A stretch of 64,000 bases of DNA from Rhynochetos jubatus (taxonomy: Eukaryota > Chordata > Aves > Eurypygiformes > Rhynochetidae): positions 2,613,273 through 2,677,272 of the forward strand of contig CM050677.1 of assembly GCA_027574665.1 (NCBI GenBank). The letters run 5' to 3'. Position 1 is the first letter of the stretch. Each line of letters opens with the position of its first letter. The position numbers and the translations under genes are program-made. The notes under the pieces were generated by a model that saw nothing but the letters and a program-made list of their open reading frames with translations, did no database searches and was not told the DNA's origin. This document shows, in pieces, positions 44,859 to 57,663 of this stretch.

Positions 44859-45813
44859 CTGATATTTAACCAGAGCTCTGTGGTGACTGAATTCATACTT
44901 CTGGGTTTTCCTGTGGTCTGGGAACTGGATGTCCTCTTCTTCATTATGTTTCTCACAATTAGAAACATACTGACAGCCTCTGGGAATGTGACCATCATTG
45001 CAGCCACACTGGATAATCATTGACTCCACAGCCCATGTATTTCTTCCTTTGCAATCTCTCTTTCCTGGATATCATGGTGGCAACAGCTATTGTTCCAAAA
45101 ATGCTGAAAGATTTCATCTCTTTGGAAAAGACTGTCTCTGTGCCTCAATGCATCTCACAATGTCATTTCTACTTTTTATTGGCACTACTGAAGTCATTCT
45201 CTTCGCTGTCATGTCACTGGATTGCTATGTGGCCATCTGCATCCCACTCAGATACTCCACCATCATGAGTACCCAGATGTCATTCCAACCAGGGCTGGCT
45301 TCTTGGGCTGGGGGCTTCTTTTCTGTCCTCTCTCCCATGATCATGATCTCCTCATTCCCATGCTGTGGGCCAAATGTTATTGACCACTTTGTTTTTGACA
45401 CTGAGCTATTGATCAAGCTCTCTCATGCAGATATCCATCTCTTGGAGCTGCTGAAGTTTGTATTGTCCACTGTGGTGTTCCTGTGCTCTCTGCTACTTAC
45501 TATTCTCTCATATTTGTACATTATAATCACTATTCTCCATATCCCCTCATTTTCAGGGTGGAAAAAGGCCTTCTCCGCTTGTGCCTCCCACATCACTGTG
45601 GCTTCCATATTCTATGGAGGTGCCATCTTCATGTACATAGTGTGAAACAAAGAGTTTACCCTCAGCCTCAAGTAGGCAGTCACCCTGCAGACAGCTGTTT
45701 TCACTCACTTGCTTAATCCTTTCATCTACACTTCAAGAAACCAGCAGGTCAGGGATGCTCTGAGGGATACTGTCTCCCACATCCTAAGCACTACAAAGGT
45801 TTTGGTTTTCTGA
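44859..45813 (+). pseudogene. Olfactory receptor pseudogene, nearly full length
   Basis: A seven-transmembrane class II OR is recognisable from NQSSVVTEFILLGF (44868) to the C-terminus, but no start ATG is visible. TM2 (MYFFLCNLSFLDIMV), TM3/loop (MSLDCYVAICIPLRY; DRY changed to DCY), TM5-TM6 (KAFSACASHITVASIFYGGA) and TM7 (LLNPFIYTSRNQQV) are all present. Breaks are TGA at 45021, frame changes near 45032 and 45172, TGA at 45643 and TAG at 45673. The last codon is TGA 45811-45813. ORs are single-exon odorant GPCRs of olfactory neurons. This copy is dead. Confidence 0.93.
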
Positions 45814-47369
45814 ACTGTAAGTTGAGTGGACAATAAGGGCATTCTCAAGATCTCCACATTCCTGACTTTCTACATAAACTGCAGCTCATCTCAGACAGGC
45901 TCTGTAAGGAAGTTCGCAAGAAGCAGCATTCCTGTGTGCATGAGTTATCTCTCCATGTTTCATTCTTACAGGAAATTCCTTCCAGTAAATAAAAATGTCT
46001 AAACTTGGATATTGTGTTTGTTCCACACAGGCTACTTTGTACATGCCAAAGACACAGTAAAACATTACATCTGTTTAATTGAAATATAACTGTTAGCAGT
46101 ATAAATTATTCTGCTATTAAAAAATACATATTAATGTAAGAGTCCTAGAAGACTTCTTTTACCTAGAAAAACTCAAGTGGTAAAGTTCAGGGTTATGAAC
46201 ATACACAATTCTAAACCCAGTCATCATAAATTCTTCTTTCCATGAGAAGCTCATTGTATCAGCTGCTTTCAATGACCATGGGTAAGCAGTGGTATGTTCT
46301 TTTAAAAGACAATAGATACAAAAGCCTGAGTATTTGTGTGTGGAGTGCTATATGATGTTTAAAGGGGTATAAAAGTACTACAGAATTGAAAATACTGTTC
46401 AAATGCAATCCAAGAAGAGAGGGATGGACAGGAATATGCAAGAGGTGATCCAACACCACATTATCTCCATGCTAAGACTTATAGTAGCAATACCTTTTGC
46501 TCCCCTTTTCAAGTGCCAAAATGAGCAGGCAACAAAGTTGATTTTTATATGTGATAACACCATTTCTGGGATGAAATCTTCAGCAGAGGCTAGCTGGCTA
46601 CACAGATTAGCTATTTAGAAATCAGCCATTTCACAATTTCTATAAACTGTCCTCAAGGTATGTGACAATTATCGTGGGTTATAGAAAGACTAGCCATATC
46701 TGTTTAAGACTCCAGGATGGCAAATGAGTCCTTACAAGAAGTAGAAGCAGGAGAGATGAAGGACAAGAAAAAAAGATAAATAACTATATGTAAAGAAGTA
46801 TTCAAAGAAGACAGAAACAAGTGAAGTCATAAAGACACAAGGAATGGCTCTATGCACCCAATATGTGGGTCATCTTAACTTGCAGAATTAAGAGATTTAG
46901 TTTCAGTTAAAACTCTGTATCTTGTAGGTCCAAATTAAAAAGGCATATATAGAAGAAAAAAGTCAAGTGTACTAACTACCTCTAAACTCATCCTGTTCGT
47001 TTTCTGATACAAATTTTATGACAATTAATATACAAAATAAGAAATAGGTGTTAATATTTTACTTTTGCCTAATGACTACTAAGGTGGGCACCTCAAACAT
47101 TGTTGCAATAAGGAGAGGACTGGAAAGAAATCAGGACAAATAACTGAATTAATTGATCACTGAGAGCTAAAATTTCTCATACTTGGAAAGCTGAGTGAAA
47201 AGCAGGCCTATATTGTTTGACAGAATTTAGCGGGAACCAAGGCTTGCAATCCAAAATAATACGTATTTGATACTTGACCATCTGTAGGCCACTACACTAT
47301 GTAAGCACAACAAACACGGAAGTGTGTGCTCTACTTATCTTGTCTTGGGCAGGACATTTCCTCCTCTTT
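45814..47369. other. No recognisable gene or repeat between two OR relics
   Basis: A/T-rich sequence with short frames only. I see no upstream exon or promoter that I can tie to either OR relic. Confidence 0.45.
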
Positions 47370-47730
47370 TTTTGGCCCAAAGACTACTTTTCCAGATGTT
47401 CTTCTGCAGCCCAGATGCCAATAACTTTTTCTAGCCATTAACAGATGGTGACAACTCACTGTTACTCAGACTTCCCTGTAGGGACACAAAGCTCCTGAAC
47501 TACATGAGTTTCTCAACAGATGTGATTTTACTCCTTGATACATTCACCGTCACTTTTGTCTTATATTAACATTGTCATTACTGTAACATATTCAGCTTCA
47601 GGAAAGGCAAAATGCCTTCTGCACCTGCACCACTCATTTCACCGTGATCTCCATATCCTGTGATAGCTGCTTCTTCATGTGACTTAAACCCTCCCACAGC
47701 AGAAAGGCACCTCAGCAAAACAGTGGCTGC
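47370..47730 (+). pseudogene. Olfactory receptor relic (extracellular loop 2 to TM6)
   Basis: Pieces in different frames keep OR order: FFCSPDANNFF (about 47395) for the loop before TM5, DNSLLLRLPCRDTKLL (about 47450), TFTVTFVLY (about 47545), then AFCTCTTHFTVISIS and FFM...LKPSHS (about 47615-47690), which match the KAFSTCxSH TM6 motif and the following loop. TM1-TM4 and TM7 are not visible. It has the same orientation as the 44.9-kb OR pseudogene. Confidence 0.75.
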
Positions 47731-49109
47731 TTAAAGAAGCATCTGACCCAGAGCTGAACCTTATACAGAAAAGTGAAAAGTTCAGAGATTAAAATCTTCT
47801 TTATCAGTTCAGCCTTAGATTACCATGTTAAAGCCTTTTCATTCCCCTTTCTCCCAAGACTGCCTCTTCTTCTCATTAATTGCTCTGATAAGAAGACTGT
47901 TTCCTTATTTCAAGTGTTGTATCAACCCCCTTGAAGACCTGGAGATATGATAGAAGTGAACAGGAACACCAGCAGGAGATACCTCCACCCCCTGTGCCAT
48001 CTGTATCACCATCACAAGTACAGACACTCAACCATGTGCCTTCTCTTGCCATATCAGCTACTCAGTCTCCAGTGACCTCACAAGCACTGACTCAGCCATG
48101 TGTTTTAGTTTAGTTATTACTTTGAATAATTTTATTTTGTTCAGCATGATCTGAAAAAATGTAGTTTTTGAAGAAAGTATTTGTTAGCAGTCCGAATTCT
48201 GTTCATCATGTTAAGGCAGGAATGTAATAACAAAGTTTATTGAAAATAAATTTACCAGTAATCCAAATGCATAAAGTACAAAAGTGCTGGCAATCCAAAT
48301 ACAAATGGAATCATTACTGTAACTGAAAACTAGACACAAGTGCTGACACATTTTGACTGCAATAAGAAAATATACTCCAAGAAAAATAAGAGATAGCAGA
48401 GTGACTAATGTAAAGCAGAAAGTCATATGTTGTTACCATATGACTTTTACTGGGGAAAACAAATCTACCTTTTAACCCAACTGTATTTAAAGAACCAGAC
48501 AGGAAGAAAATCACAAAAGCATTAGAAGACCGTACAAACCACACACTTGTACATATGTTACAGCACAGTGATTACAGTCTGCCGTGATCATCCCTGAAAC
48601 TCTTTCCCAGTGGTGGGTTAGCTGCAGATATTGGACCTCACACTTGCATGGCCCAAGTGCTATTCCTTGTTTTCTGTGTTACCCAAAAACAAAGCTCTTG
48701 TCCACAATTCTGTTTCTTTCCTTAACCTATTAACCAACCCTAGTTGGGGGAAAAAAAAACCATATCAGAAGTAGAGGATCATTAGGAAATTTGCATGAAA
48801 CAAAATGGTTTCAGGTTGGTTGGCTGCAGTTGTTGGTAGCTGAAAAAATCTGTTAATAATCCCGTAAACCAAACTGGCTGCATAGTTTCTTCATTAGAGA
48901 CTAAACAAAGAACAAGTTACAAAACTAGTCATTAACAAAACAGAGAGTGCATGGCACTTCCATTGTGGGGTCTCTGTCCAGGACACGAAACTGAGCCAGC
49001 TTAACATGGAAGTTTTGGTCATGTTGTTTATTTGATACTTTAGTGTCTGATGTTATGCTCTTTTTCAACAAATATGAGGATGTCAACAGTTCGTGACCTT
49101 GCAAGATTC
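47731..49109. other. No recognisable gene or repeat
   Basis: Only short frames on both strands (maximum about 76 codons). I find no support for a feature. Confidence 0.45.
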
Positions 49110-49840
49110 CTCAAACAGATCTGGGAACAGCCAAACAGAGACTCAATAAGGCTAAGTGCTGGGTCCTGCACTTGAGTCGCAACAGTCCCATGTAATGTGA
49201 CAGGCTTTGGGAAGAGTGGCTGTAAAAAAGTCTGGTGGAAAAGGACCTGGGGTATTTGTCAACAGCTGGCTGAATATGAGCCAGCAGTGTACCCAGGTGG
49301 CCAAGGCCAATAGCTTCCTAGTTTGTATTAGAAATAGTGTGGCCAGCAGGAGCAGGGAGGTGATTTTCCCCCTGTACTTTGCACCGGTGAGGCCACACCT
49401 TCAACAGTGTGTTCAGTTTTGGGCCCCTCACTACAACAAAGACATTGAGGTGCTGCAGCATGTCCAGAGAAGGGGTTGTTTATCCTGGAGAAGAGGAGGC
49501 TCAGGGGAAACCTTATCGCTCTCTACAACTATCTGAAACGCGGGTGTTGATCTATTCTTCCAAGTAGCAAACCACAGGACAAGAGGAAATGGCCTTAAGT
49601 TGCACCAGGGAAAGTTTAGATTGGATATTAGGAAAAAATTCTTCACTGAAAGGTTTGTCAAACATTGGAACAGACTACCTGGGGAGATGGTTGAGTGACC
49701 ACGCCTGGAGGTATTTAAAAGACATGTAGAAGTGGTGCTTGGAGACATTGTTTAGTGGTGGACTTGGTAGTGTTATGTTTATGGTTGGACTCAATAACCT
49801 TCAAGATCTTTTCCAGTGTAAATGCTTCTATGATTCTATG
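49110..49840 (+). mobile_element. CR1 LINE 3' fragment
   Basis: Contains [33 protein letters not shown] (about 49389-49445), GGAGAAGAGGAGGCTCAGGGGAAACC, and the 3' UTR to TCTATGATTCTATG at 49840. Six bases later a family A LTR begins. Confidence 0.92.
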
Positions 49841-49846
49841 CCTCTG

Positions 49847-50530
49847 TGTGCTGGTTTTAGTCAGGACAGAGCTAATTTTCTTCACAGTAGCTGGTATGAG
49901 GCTATGTTTTGGATTTGTGTTGAGAAGAGTACTGATAACACTGGTGTTTTCAGTTGTTGCTAAGAAGTGTTTGTACCAATTCAAGGACTTCTTCAGCTTC
50001 TGATTCTGCACCTGTGTTCTCAACATTCTCACTACAAGCAGCAAGGAGGGGACACAGCTCAGACTGCTAACCCAAACTGACCAAAGGAGTATTTTATTCC
50101 AATAAAAATCATGCTCAGTATATAATAGGGGGGGGGGGGGGGGGGCATCTTTGTTAGTTAGTTAGCTGTGGGTCGTGGGGCTCACACAGACTCTGCTGTG
50201 ATCGCTCTCTGGCTCTCGGGCTCAGGCTCTCTGGCTCAGGCTCTCACTACTCAAGACCTGACTGTGTATTGGACAGCAGGTGGTTAGCAATTTTTCTTTT
50301 TTTTTTTTTATTTTCCATTATTTTCATTACATATTAGTAGTAGTAGTAGAATATTCATTTAATATTATTAGTATACTTTTAATATTATTAGTATCACTAT
50401 TTTATTCATTTATATTCAATTATTAAATTGTTTTCATCTCTACCCAAGAGTCTGTCTTTTCACTGGAGGACGAGTAGGTGAGCAAGCAGTTGTGTGGTAC
50501 TTAATTGCTAGCTGGAATTAAACCATGACA
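49847..50530 (+). mobile_element. Solo LTR (family A, shorter copy) with an 18-base G run
   Basis: Starts TGTGCTGGTTTTAGTCAGGAC and ends AACCATGACA. It is about 684 bp and keeps the CTCTGGCTC repeats and A/T-rich tail. A run of 18 G lies at 50128-50145. I cannot find a clean target duplication: a CR1 tail is on the left and a different, oppositely oriented CR1 on the right. Confidence 0.85.
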
Positions 50531-50813
50531 CTGCTTCATCTTCATCCCTATTAGTCAGGCAACTGTCTTCTACAAGTATCAGTCCAATGTTTTCTTTAGA
50601 CCTCCTTTTGCTATTTACATACTTAAAAGAGCCCTTCTTATCAGATACAACCCTGGCCAGTTTCAAATCTAAGCGAGCTTTGGCCTTTGGTGTCTTTGTC
50701 CTGCATATACAAACCACCAGTCTATAACCTTCCTGCAAAGCCTGACCTTCCTTCCAGAGATCATACAATTTCTTTTTTCTCTTGAGCTCCATGAGGAGTT
50801 CCCTGTTCAGTCC
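50531..50813 (-). mobile_element. CR1 ORF2 internal fragment (between endonuclease and RT)
   Basis: Minus-strand translation of 50792-50508 contains KKLYDLWKEGQALQEGY, then KKGSFKYVNSKRRSKENIG, then EDSCLTNRDEDEA, the conserved linker before the RT domain in CR1. Both ends are cut by LTR sequence. Confidence 0.82.
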
Positions 50814-50965
50814 TTACCTGTGATGGTAATTGGTAAGTGAACTCCCTGTCTTTATCTCAATCCATGAGTTTTTCACCTTATTTTCTCCTCCTGTCCTTTT
50901 GGGGAGGGGCAGTGAGAGAGCTGCTTGGTGGGCATCTGGCATCCAGACAAAGTTAAACCACCACA
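50814..50965 (-). mobile_element. LTR (family C) 5' fragment
   Basis: The minus strand starts TGTGGTGGTTTAACTTTGTCTGG at 50965 and continues with GCAGCTCTCTCACTGCCCCTCCCC, as in family C LTRs. The rest of the LTR is absent. Confidence 0.6.
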
Positions 50966-51731
50966 GGTGTACATGGCAACAAGAGGCCTGCAGGAGTGTC
51001 CTCGGTGGGAAGAGACAAGGGGCTGCTCTGTGCCAGACACCATCACTTCCACCCAGCTCCAAAATGGACATCACAGGACAAAGCTGAGCCCATAAGCAAA
51101 GCTAGTAGCACTTCTGGGAAAACATCTTTAAGAAAGGGCAAAAATTGCTAGCTAGAGAGAGGAGGAGGGAAGGAAAAAAAGTGTGAAACAACAGAGATTA
51201 ACAGCAAGGTCAGAGAAGGAGGGGGAAATACAGCATGGTGGAACAGATATCCACTGCAGCCTGTGGGGAACCCACACTAGAGCAAAGGAAAGGTGTGAGA
51301 GGAAAGCAGCAGCAGAGGGAAACCGCTATGTATTGACCATAACCCTCTCCACCTGCCCTGCATTGCTTGGGGCAGTGGTAGGGGAGTCTGGAATGAATGA
51401 ATTAAATTGATCATGGGAAAGGTAGAAGTAAACATGTTGTTTTAGCATTTGTCTTTGTTTCTCACAACGTAAAACTATTTTAATTGGCAATATGTTAATC
51501 CAATCTGTTTTGCCCCCAACAGCAATTCTTAAACCATTTCTCTGTCTTTATGTCAACACACAAGATGTTTTGTTTCTCTGTTAGCATATTTTGGTTGCTA
51601 GTAGAATAAAGAACCGCATAACACATAGAAAGCATAAAATGTTTGAAATCAGCATCCTTCATTCACAGTTACACAATGCTGATATTGCATCTGGGCAACA
51701 ATCCAGTCATTTGGATAGGCTACTCCAGCAC
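50966..51731. other. No recognisable gene or repeat
   Basis: A purine-rich patch at 51120-51330 has open frames of about 75 codons, with no domain that I recognise. Nothing to annotate with confidence. Confidence 0.4.
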
Positions 51732-52390
51732 TCACAATTGCCTCAGGGAGCTAGAAAATGCCTTCAATATGCTCTCCTTTAAGGCATGTTTGACTTGATT
51801 GTTTCTGAGTGAGTAGATGTATGGGTTAAGCATCTGAGTTACCACAGAGAAGAAAGAATGAACTTTGTCAGTCTTGCCCACCTCGCTGTGCTGGGCAGAC
51901 GTAACTGTAAATACATGTGCTGTAAAATATCATCGCCACCATGAGGTGAGCTGAGCAAGTGGAAAATGCCTTCTTCCTACCCATGGAAGATGGTACATGC
52001 AAGATGGTCACAATAATGCAGCAATAAGGATCAGCAATTACTATTAAGATGTCAGGTATGATGATAATTAGTATGATAAGCATCAGTCCTTCGATGAACT
52101 CTGTGTCTGTGCAGGACAGTTGCAACAACAGGGAAGTATCACAGGAAAAGTGGTTCATGATATTTGAACCACAGAATGGCAACTGGGAAATCATAATGGT
52201 GGGAGAAAACATCAAGACAAAACTCACTGCCCAGCAAGCAAGGACTAGCTGGAGGCAAAATCTGTTGTTCATAACTGTTGTATAATGCAAAGGGTGGCAA
52301 ATGGCAACATACGGATCAAAGGACATTGTTGCCACATGGAAAAATGTTCTTTTACCCAAGTAAAAGAAAAGCAAAGAATATTTTACACTC
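51732..52390 (-). pseudogene. Olfactory receptor pseudogene, N-terminal part missing
   Basis: Minus-strand frame 52374-51868 holds the TM3 end to TM6: MSFDPYVAICHPLHY (DRY changed to DPY), SPTIMISQLPFCGSN, FSCDTSLLLQLSCTDT, a TM5 stretch, and KKAFSTCSAHLMVAMIFYS. After a frame change near 51895 the next frame gives KTDKVHSFFSVVTQMLNPYIYSLRNNQ and stops at TGA 51734-51732. TM1 and TM2 are absent; the sequence beyond 52390 does not look like an OR. Part of the TM5 region looks expanded by repeated ATCATCATT-like codons. Confidence 0.92.
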
Positions 52391-53232
52391 AGATCTCCAA
52401 GGTTTTATCTATTGTGTCTCGATCTTTGAATCTGGTTTTAGACTCGTTTCACATATTTCTGAATTATTGAAATAAACACCCACACAATAAGTTTCTAGGA
52501 AAGCAAGCACACCTCAGCACATAGCCCATATCAAGCATGCCACCCAATTTTCCTTCTTCAAATGCTCCTTACAAAACGCTCAGCAAAAGGGTAATACAAG
52601 CGAGAATGCTACAACCTTTCTTATCACACTATTCCCATCAAATCTTTCTACTTTAGCATCCTTTTTCCAGCAAAACACAGTTTTATTGGCATCATCTCAT
52701 GATTGTTTCTCAAAAAACACCACAACAAAATCATTCCCATCTCACAAAATATATAAAATACAGAAGGCATTTCTTAACACCACAGATGGACAGATATTGG
52801 AAGCTAAGAGTAGCCCCTTAAAACAAGAAACCCTCCCAGTAACAAAACAACTAAAAGCCTTTAATTTAGTCTGAAGACTAAAGGTTCAGTTGTCCAAGCC
52901 ATTGCCCCTTTAACCTTTCCCCATCTCCAAAAAATCATACCCAAGAAATGGTCCGAATAGTTATCAGTACATCCACAACAACCCAGGATGCTTCAAAAAG
53001 GATTCCTAGTCTGATATTTCTCCACCATGTAGTTTGACATTTGGCTTTTGACAAATAAATTTCTTCTCTTTTCATCTCCTTTTTATAATAATGGTATTAT
53101 ATTACATTCTTATACTACCTCACTGAGTCAAACCTCAGGGACCAATTAGGTATTGAAATCTGCCAAATACCTTCTGAGAAAACATTTGTGAAAGTTTGAA
53201 GAACCATAAGAATATAATCAAACCATAGAGAA
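52391..53232. other. No recognisable gene or repeat
   Basis: The missing N-terminal part of the adjacent OR relic is not found here. Only short chance frames. Confidence 0.45.
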
Positions 53233-54020
53233 AATTAGATTGGAAAGGACTTCTGGAGGTCCAGTCCCTTGCTACAAGCAAGTTTAACTTCAAAGCTGGA
53301 CAAGGTTGCTCAAGACCTTCTCCAAGCACAGAGATCCCACAGCTTCCCTGGGCATTGCCCTGTGCTTCACTTTTTCATTGTGAAGAGTTACTTACTTGTG
53401 TCCAGTGGATATTTACTTGTTTAAGCCATGACACACATCTCTCCTGTTTCCACTGTGCACCACTGAGAGGTCTGCTCTGACTTCTCTATACATAATTTTC
53501 AGACAGTGAACAGTACAGCTAGATTCTGCCTACCAACTTCACCTCCTCCCTCTGCTTCTCTTTATGTATCATGTGCCCCAGTTCTCTGATCAGCTTGGTT
53601 GTCCCCCATTGGACTCACACCATTTTAATAACAACTATTTTCTTTTTTCCCTGGGCTTGGGAAAGCTGTACTGTACACAGCTCTCCAGATGCAGTCTCAC
53701 AAGTGTCAAGTAACAAGAACTTAGCACCTAACCTGAACTTATAGCTACATTCTTGTGAACATAGCCCTGTATGCAGTGAACCTTCACTGCCAGAGGCCCA
53801 CTGCTGATGGTGTTCAGCGTGTCATCCACCAAGAGCCCACAGGTCTGTCTGCAGAGTTGCTTCACTGCCAGTCAGCTTCCAGACTACACCTGTGGATGTG
53901 GTTATCCCATCCCACATGCAGGACAACTGAAGGGAGCCCACTCCACCTCACTCAGTACATGAACTAAGGAGTAGCTAGCTCCCTTGCTACTGTGGTTACT
54001 ACCAGGAGCTAAGTTCAAAG
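53233..54020 (-). mobile_element. CR1 LINE 3' region, old
   Basis: Read from 53233 it follows the reversed CR1 3' end: GATTGGAAAGGACTTCTGGAGGTCCAGTC, CTTCCCTGGGCA, CTGTGCACCACTGAGAGG, TTCTCTGATCAGC. Further in are the 3' ORF2 landmarks (GTCATCCACCAAGAGCCCACAGGTC and CACATGCAGGAC). It ends where a family C LTR starts. Confidence 0.8.
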
Positions 54021-54023
54021 TAT

Positions 54024-55100
54024 TGTGGTGGGTTGACCCTGGCTGGAGGCAGCTGCCTACCAAAGCAGCCCTATCAGTGCCCTCCTCATCTGAACAGGAG
54101 AGAGAAAATATAACACAAAGTCTGTGGGTCGAGATAAGGACACGGAGAGATCATCCAGCAACTACCATCACAGGCAAAACAGACTCTACTTTAGGAAAAT
54201 TAATTTAATTAATTACCAATCAAATCAGAGTAAAAGAGTACTAAACCGAGTCTTAAAACACTTTTCCCCCATTCCTCCCTTCCTTCCAGGCTCAACTTCA
54301 CTCCCACTTTTCTCTGTGCCTTCCCCTCAGACAGCAGAGGGGGACCAGGGGATGGGCGTTGTGGTCAGTTCATCACAGGTTTCTGTCGCTCCTTTCTCCT
54401 CCAGTGTGGGGTGCCTCCCACGAGAGACAGTTCTCCATGAACTTCTCCAGTGTGAGTCCTTCCCACAGGGTGAAGTTCTTCAGGAGCAGATTGCTCTGGC
54501 GTGGGTCCCCCGGAGGGTCACAAGTCCTGCCAGCAAACCTGATCCAGCCTGGGGTCTTTTCTCCATGGGGCCACAGGTCCTACCACCAAATCTGCCCCAG
54601 CAGGGGCTTCACAGGTCGTCTCAGCCTTCTTTGAGCATCCCGCTGCTCCAGCATGGGGTCCTCTGCATCTGCAGGCAGGTCTTTGCTCTACCATTACCCT
54701 CCATGGCTTCAGGGCACAGCTAGCTTCACCATGGCCTTCACCACAGGCTAAAGGGGAATCTCTGCTCTGGCAAATGCTCTGTCTTCCCCCTCCTTCTCCA
54801 CTGACCTTGGTGTCTGCAGGGGTCTTTTTTTCTCACATCTCTCTCTATCTAGCTATATTTTTCTCTCTTCATGTTTTTCCCCCCTTATTAAACTTATTAT
54901 CCCAGAGTGCTAGGACTGCTGCTGATTGTCTTGGCCTTGGCCAGCAGTAGGTCTGTCTTGGAGCCGTCTGGCACTGGTTGTATTGGACACAGGGGAAGCT
55001 TCCAGCAGCTTTTCACAGATGTCACTCCTGTAGCGTCCCCCTCTTCCCCACCCCCCCCACCCCCCCCCCGAAAAATACTTCAGCACGCAAATGCAATACA
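54024..55100 (+). mobile_element. Solo LTR (family C), about 1.08 kb
   Basis: Starts TGTGGTGGGTTGACCCTGGCTGG and ends near AATGCAATACA. It includes GGCCTTGGCCAGCAGTAGGTCTG and a C-rich run (55047-55067) near the end. 38055-38304 and 38670-38930 match its two ends. I see no perfect target duplication (AGTAT versus AGCGC). Confidence 0.8.
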
Positions 55101-57663
55101 AGCGCCAACCTGCCTTTCTCTACTCACTATTAGGAGTCAAGTAAGTAACATGGATTCCTAAAACTGAGATCTAAAGCTAATGGAGAAAACACACTTTTGT
55201 AGGAATTTGTAAGACAAGTCAGTTTCTAAGTCAGTGAGAAGGATTATCCCAGATCCTTACTTAAATTAGAACTTACTCAACTCAATCAGCCTGTTTTGTG
55301 GTTGTGGAGAAGAAGAAAGGTCAAACAGACATTACTGCAAATCTCAGTTCTGCAGAAATCAAAATTCTACTTTGATTGTTAACACTTACCCTCTTCCTGA
55401 GGGAAGCAATTCACAGATTGGTTTGAAATCCTTCACCACGCACCAAGAATAAATAAACAAGATTACCATTAATTTAGTACAGGAGGAAAAAGGGGAATCC
55501 AAGCTATAGCCCACCTGTTCATTCATAACATGACTTTCTCTACTTTGATGATGTTCCTGGAGCTAATAATATATCAACAACATAGGATGTTTGGTAATGA
55601 GGAAGGTCTGATGTAAGAGTGGGAGCCATCCAAGATGATAATGTGATGTGTCTTTCCAGCAGGTTCAGATATTATTCGGCCACCTGTTAATCCATGGTCT
55701 GCACCAGGGCTAATCACAGTCAGCTCGTTTGCACTGTCCTGTCTGTCACAGCTCATTATACTCTGTTACTCAACACTTCATCAAGGTAAGGCTGTGCTAC
55801 TCCCACTCTATTTTACCCCTTTGCCCTACCGTCATCTAACAAATACATGCAATATATAGATGAAATTATACTTTCACTTCCATTATACATAATTAGTGGG
55901 CAAATAGCCGAAGTTTTCACAGGTGGATGCACTCAATACACAAAAATTATGATAAAAACTAATATGGTGCAAGCTAATCAATGGTCATCAGGTCCTAGTA
56001 ATCTTCTATGCAGACACTGGCTGGGGAGTTTCTTGCATCCTCTCTGTCTACAGTGTCTGCATACCAATATTCTCCCCCATCTCTAATTACCAATTATAGA
56101 CAAATGTCAGTACAAGTCATCAATCCAGTTAGTCCCCAGAGATACACCTTTCTAGCAGTTTTAGTTACTGTTCTCCTGTCACTTGTTCATCGGTGGCTCC
56201 TGTGAAGGCCCATCACACAGTTCTTATTTACAATGTCCTTCTGACCACATCTCATTACACTCAGCTATTCAACTTGTGATCAAGGGGTAATACTCATGTG
56301 ACACACACCGACAGTGAGATGACTGCCACTTCATAGGAAAATTCTAACACCAGACAGACTACCACCACAGTCAAGTTTTGTTGTTGTTGCCTTCAAATGG
56401 AGACCTTTATGAGTTGTGTATATTTCCTCACACTCTGAGCATGGAGAACAAGAAAAGTTACAGTGACAAAAATGTAGTAAAGGAAACACATTGAAAATAG
56501 CAAGAAGACAGGGTCTAAGGATAGTGTAACTCCAAAAGAAAATGCACTTAAGAGAAAACATAACAAACAAACAAAAACCCAAACCAGAATGACTCTACAG
56601 CTGATCCTACCTCACAGCAGAGAGATGGGGACAAATATGAATTTCATTTAACTGTAAACCATGGCACTTCCACATGCTGCCTCTACAATCCAAATTTCCC
56701 CCAGAGTTTAGCACAACACTGAACAGTGTCTCTACAAAATCTGCAACTTCCACTTTGCTTGGTGTCACAGAATAAACAGGGTGCAATTGAGATGAGGCCA
56801 GGACAGTTGTAGGGTATTGCTACAACTACAGAGGAGAGCAGAGAGCAGCAGTGACAGACTCTGCTGATGTGAACTCTGTTCAACTGGGGCAGTTATCAAG
56901 TTTATACACCTTTGGGCTTCTTAACCAAGCCATGTCAAATAAGCACGACATGGTCAATCACAACAGAGAGTGGATTACTTCAGATAAGAAGTGTCTAGAC
57001 AGTCCATCCTCTTATAAACAATTAATTCAACAGTCAGGCTATGATGACTTGGTGAGGTTATCAGGCTATGCTGCAGATATCTCCTAACTAGAGAAGTCTA
57101 TAAGCATCTGCCCATGAGATGTTAGCTATTTTACTCCTGCACTGGGGAAAGGATCTGCACAGGTGAAAAGCTTCAGCTGTTTTCAAGTTAGCACGGCTGG
57201 AGCAGAAGAGCTGGATTTTGGCTAGAATTGGGTTAGCAAAAGCCTAAGAACTTTCACTTGTCCATCCAAAAAGACATATTATGAAACAAATAATCCTTGA
57301 GCATTCATTTCAAGTTTGTAGGTGGAGTATGGCCGTTGCTTTCCTCTCAAAGGCCTTGGGAACAACACAATCAGTTGTCACACATGTTTTTTTTTTCAAC
57401 TATTAAATTCGTTGACTCAGTCATGAGGAATTAGATGTATATTAGAGACTAAATCTCAAGTGTGCAGGACTTGTTCTAGAGAAGAACAATGCAGGACAGA
57501 GGCAAAGACCAAAGGAGATGATTAAGAGGAGCAAAATGAAGTGGTGCTGCAGAGAAATGGGAAGAGACTCTGTGTGGGAGTTGCAAGGGTGTTAGAAGTG
57601 TGGGAAGTGGGAGTACCTGATTACAGGGTCCTTGCAGGGTGTTTTTAAAACTATAATTTATAG
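55101..57663. other. No gene; possible unclassified repeat pair about 510 bp apart
   Basis: 55710-55795 and 56222-56300 share a loose pattern (CTGTCCT/TGTCCTTCTG, CACATCTCATTACACTC versus CACAGCTCATTATACTC, TCATCAAGG versus TGATCAAGG). An old LTR pair or a local duplication is possible. The rest shows no exon, RNA gene or repeat that I can name. Confidence 0.3.
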
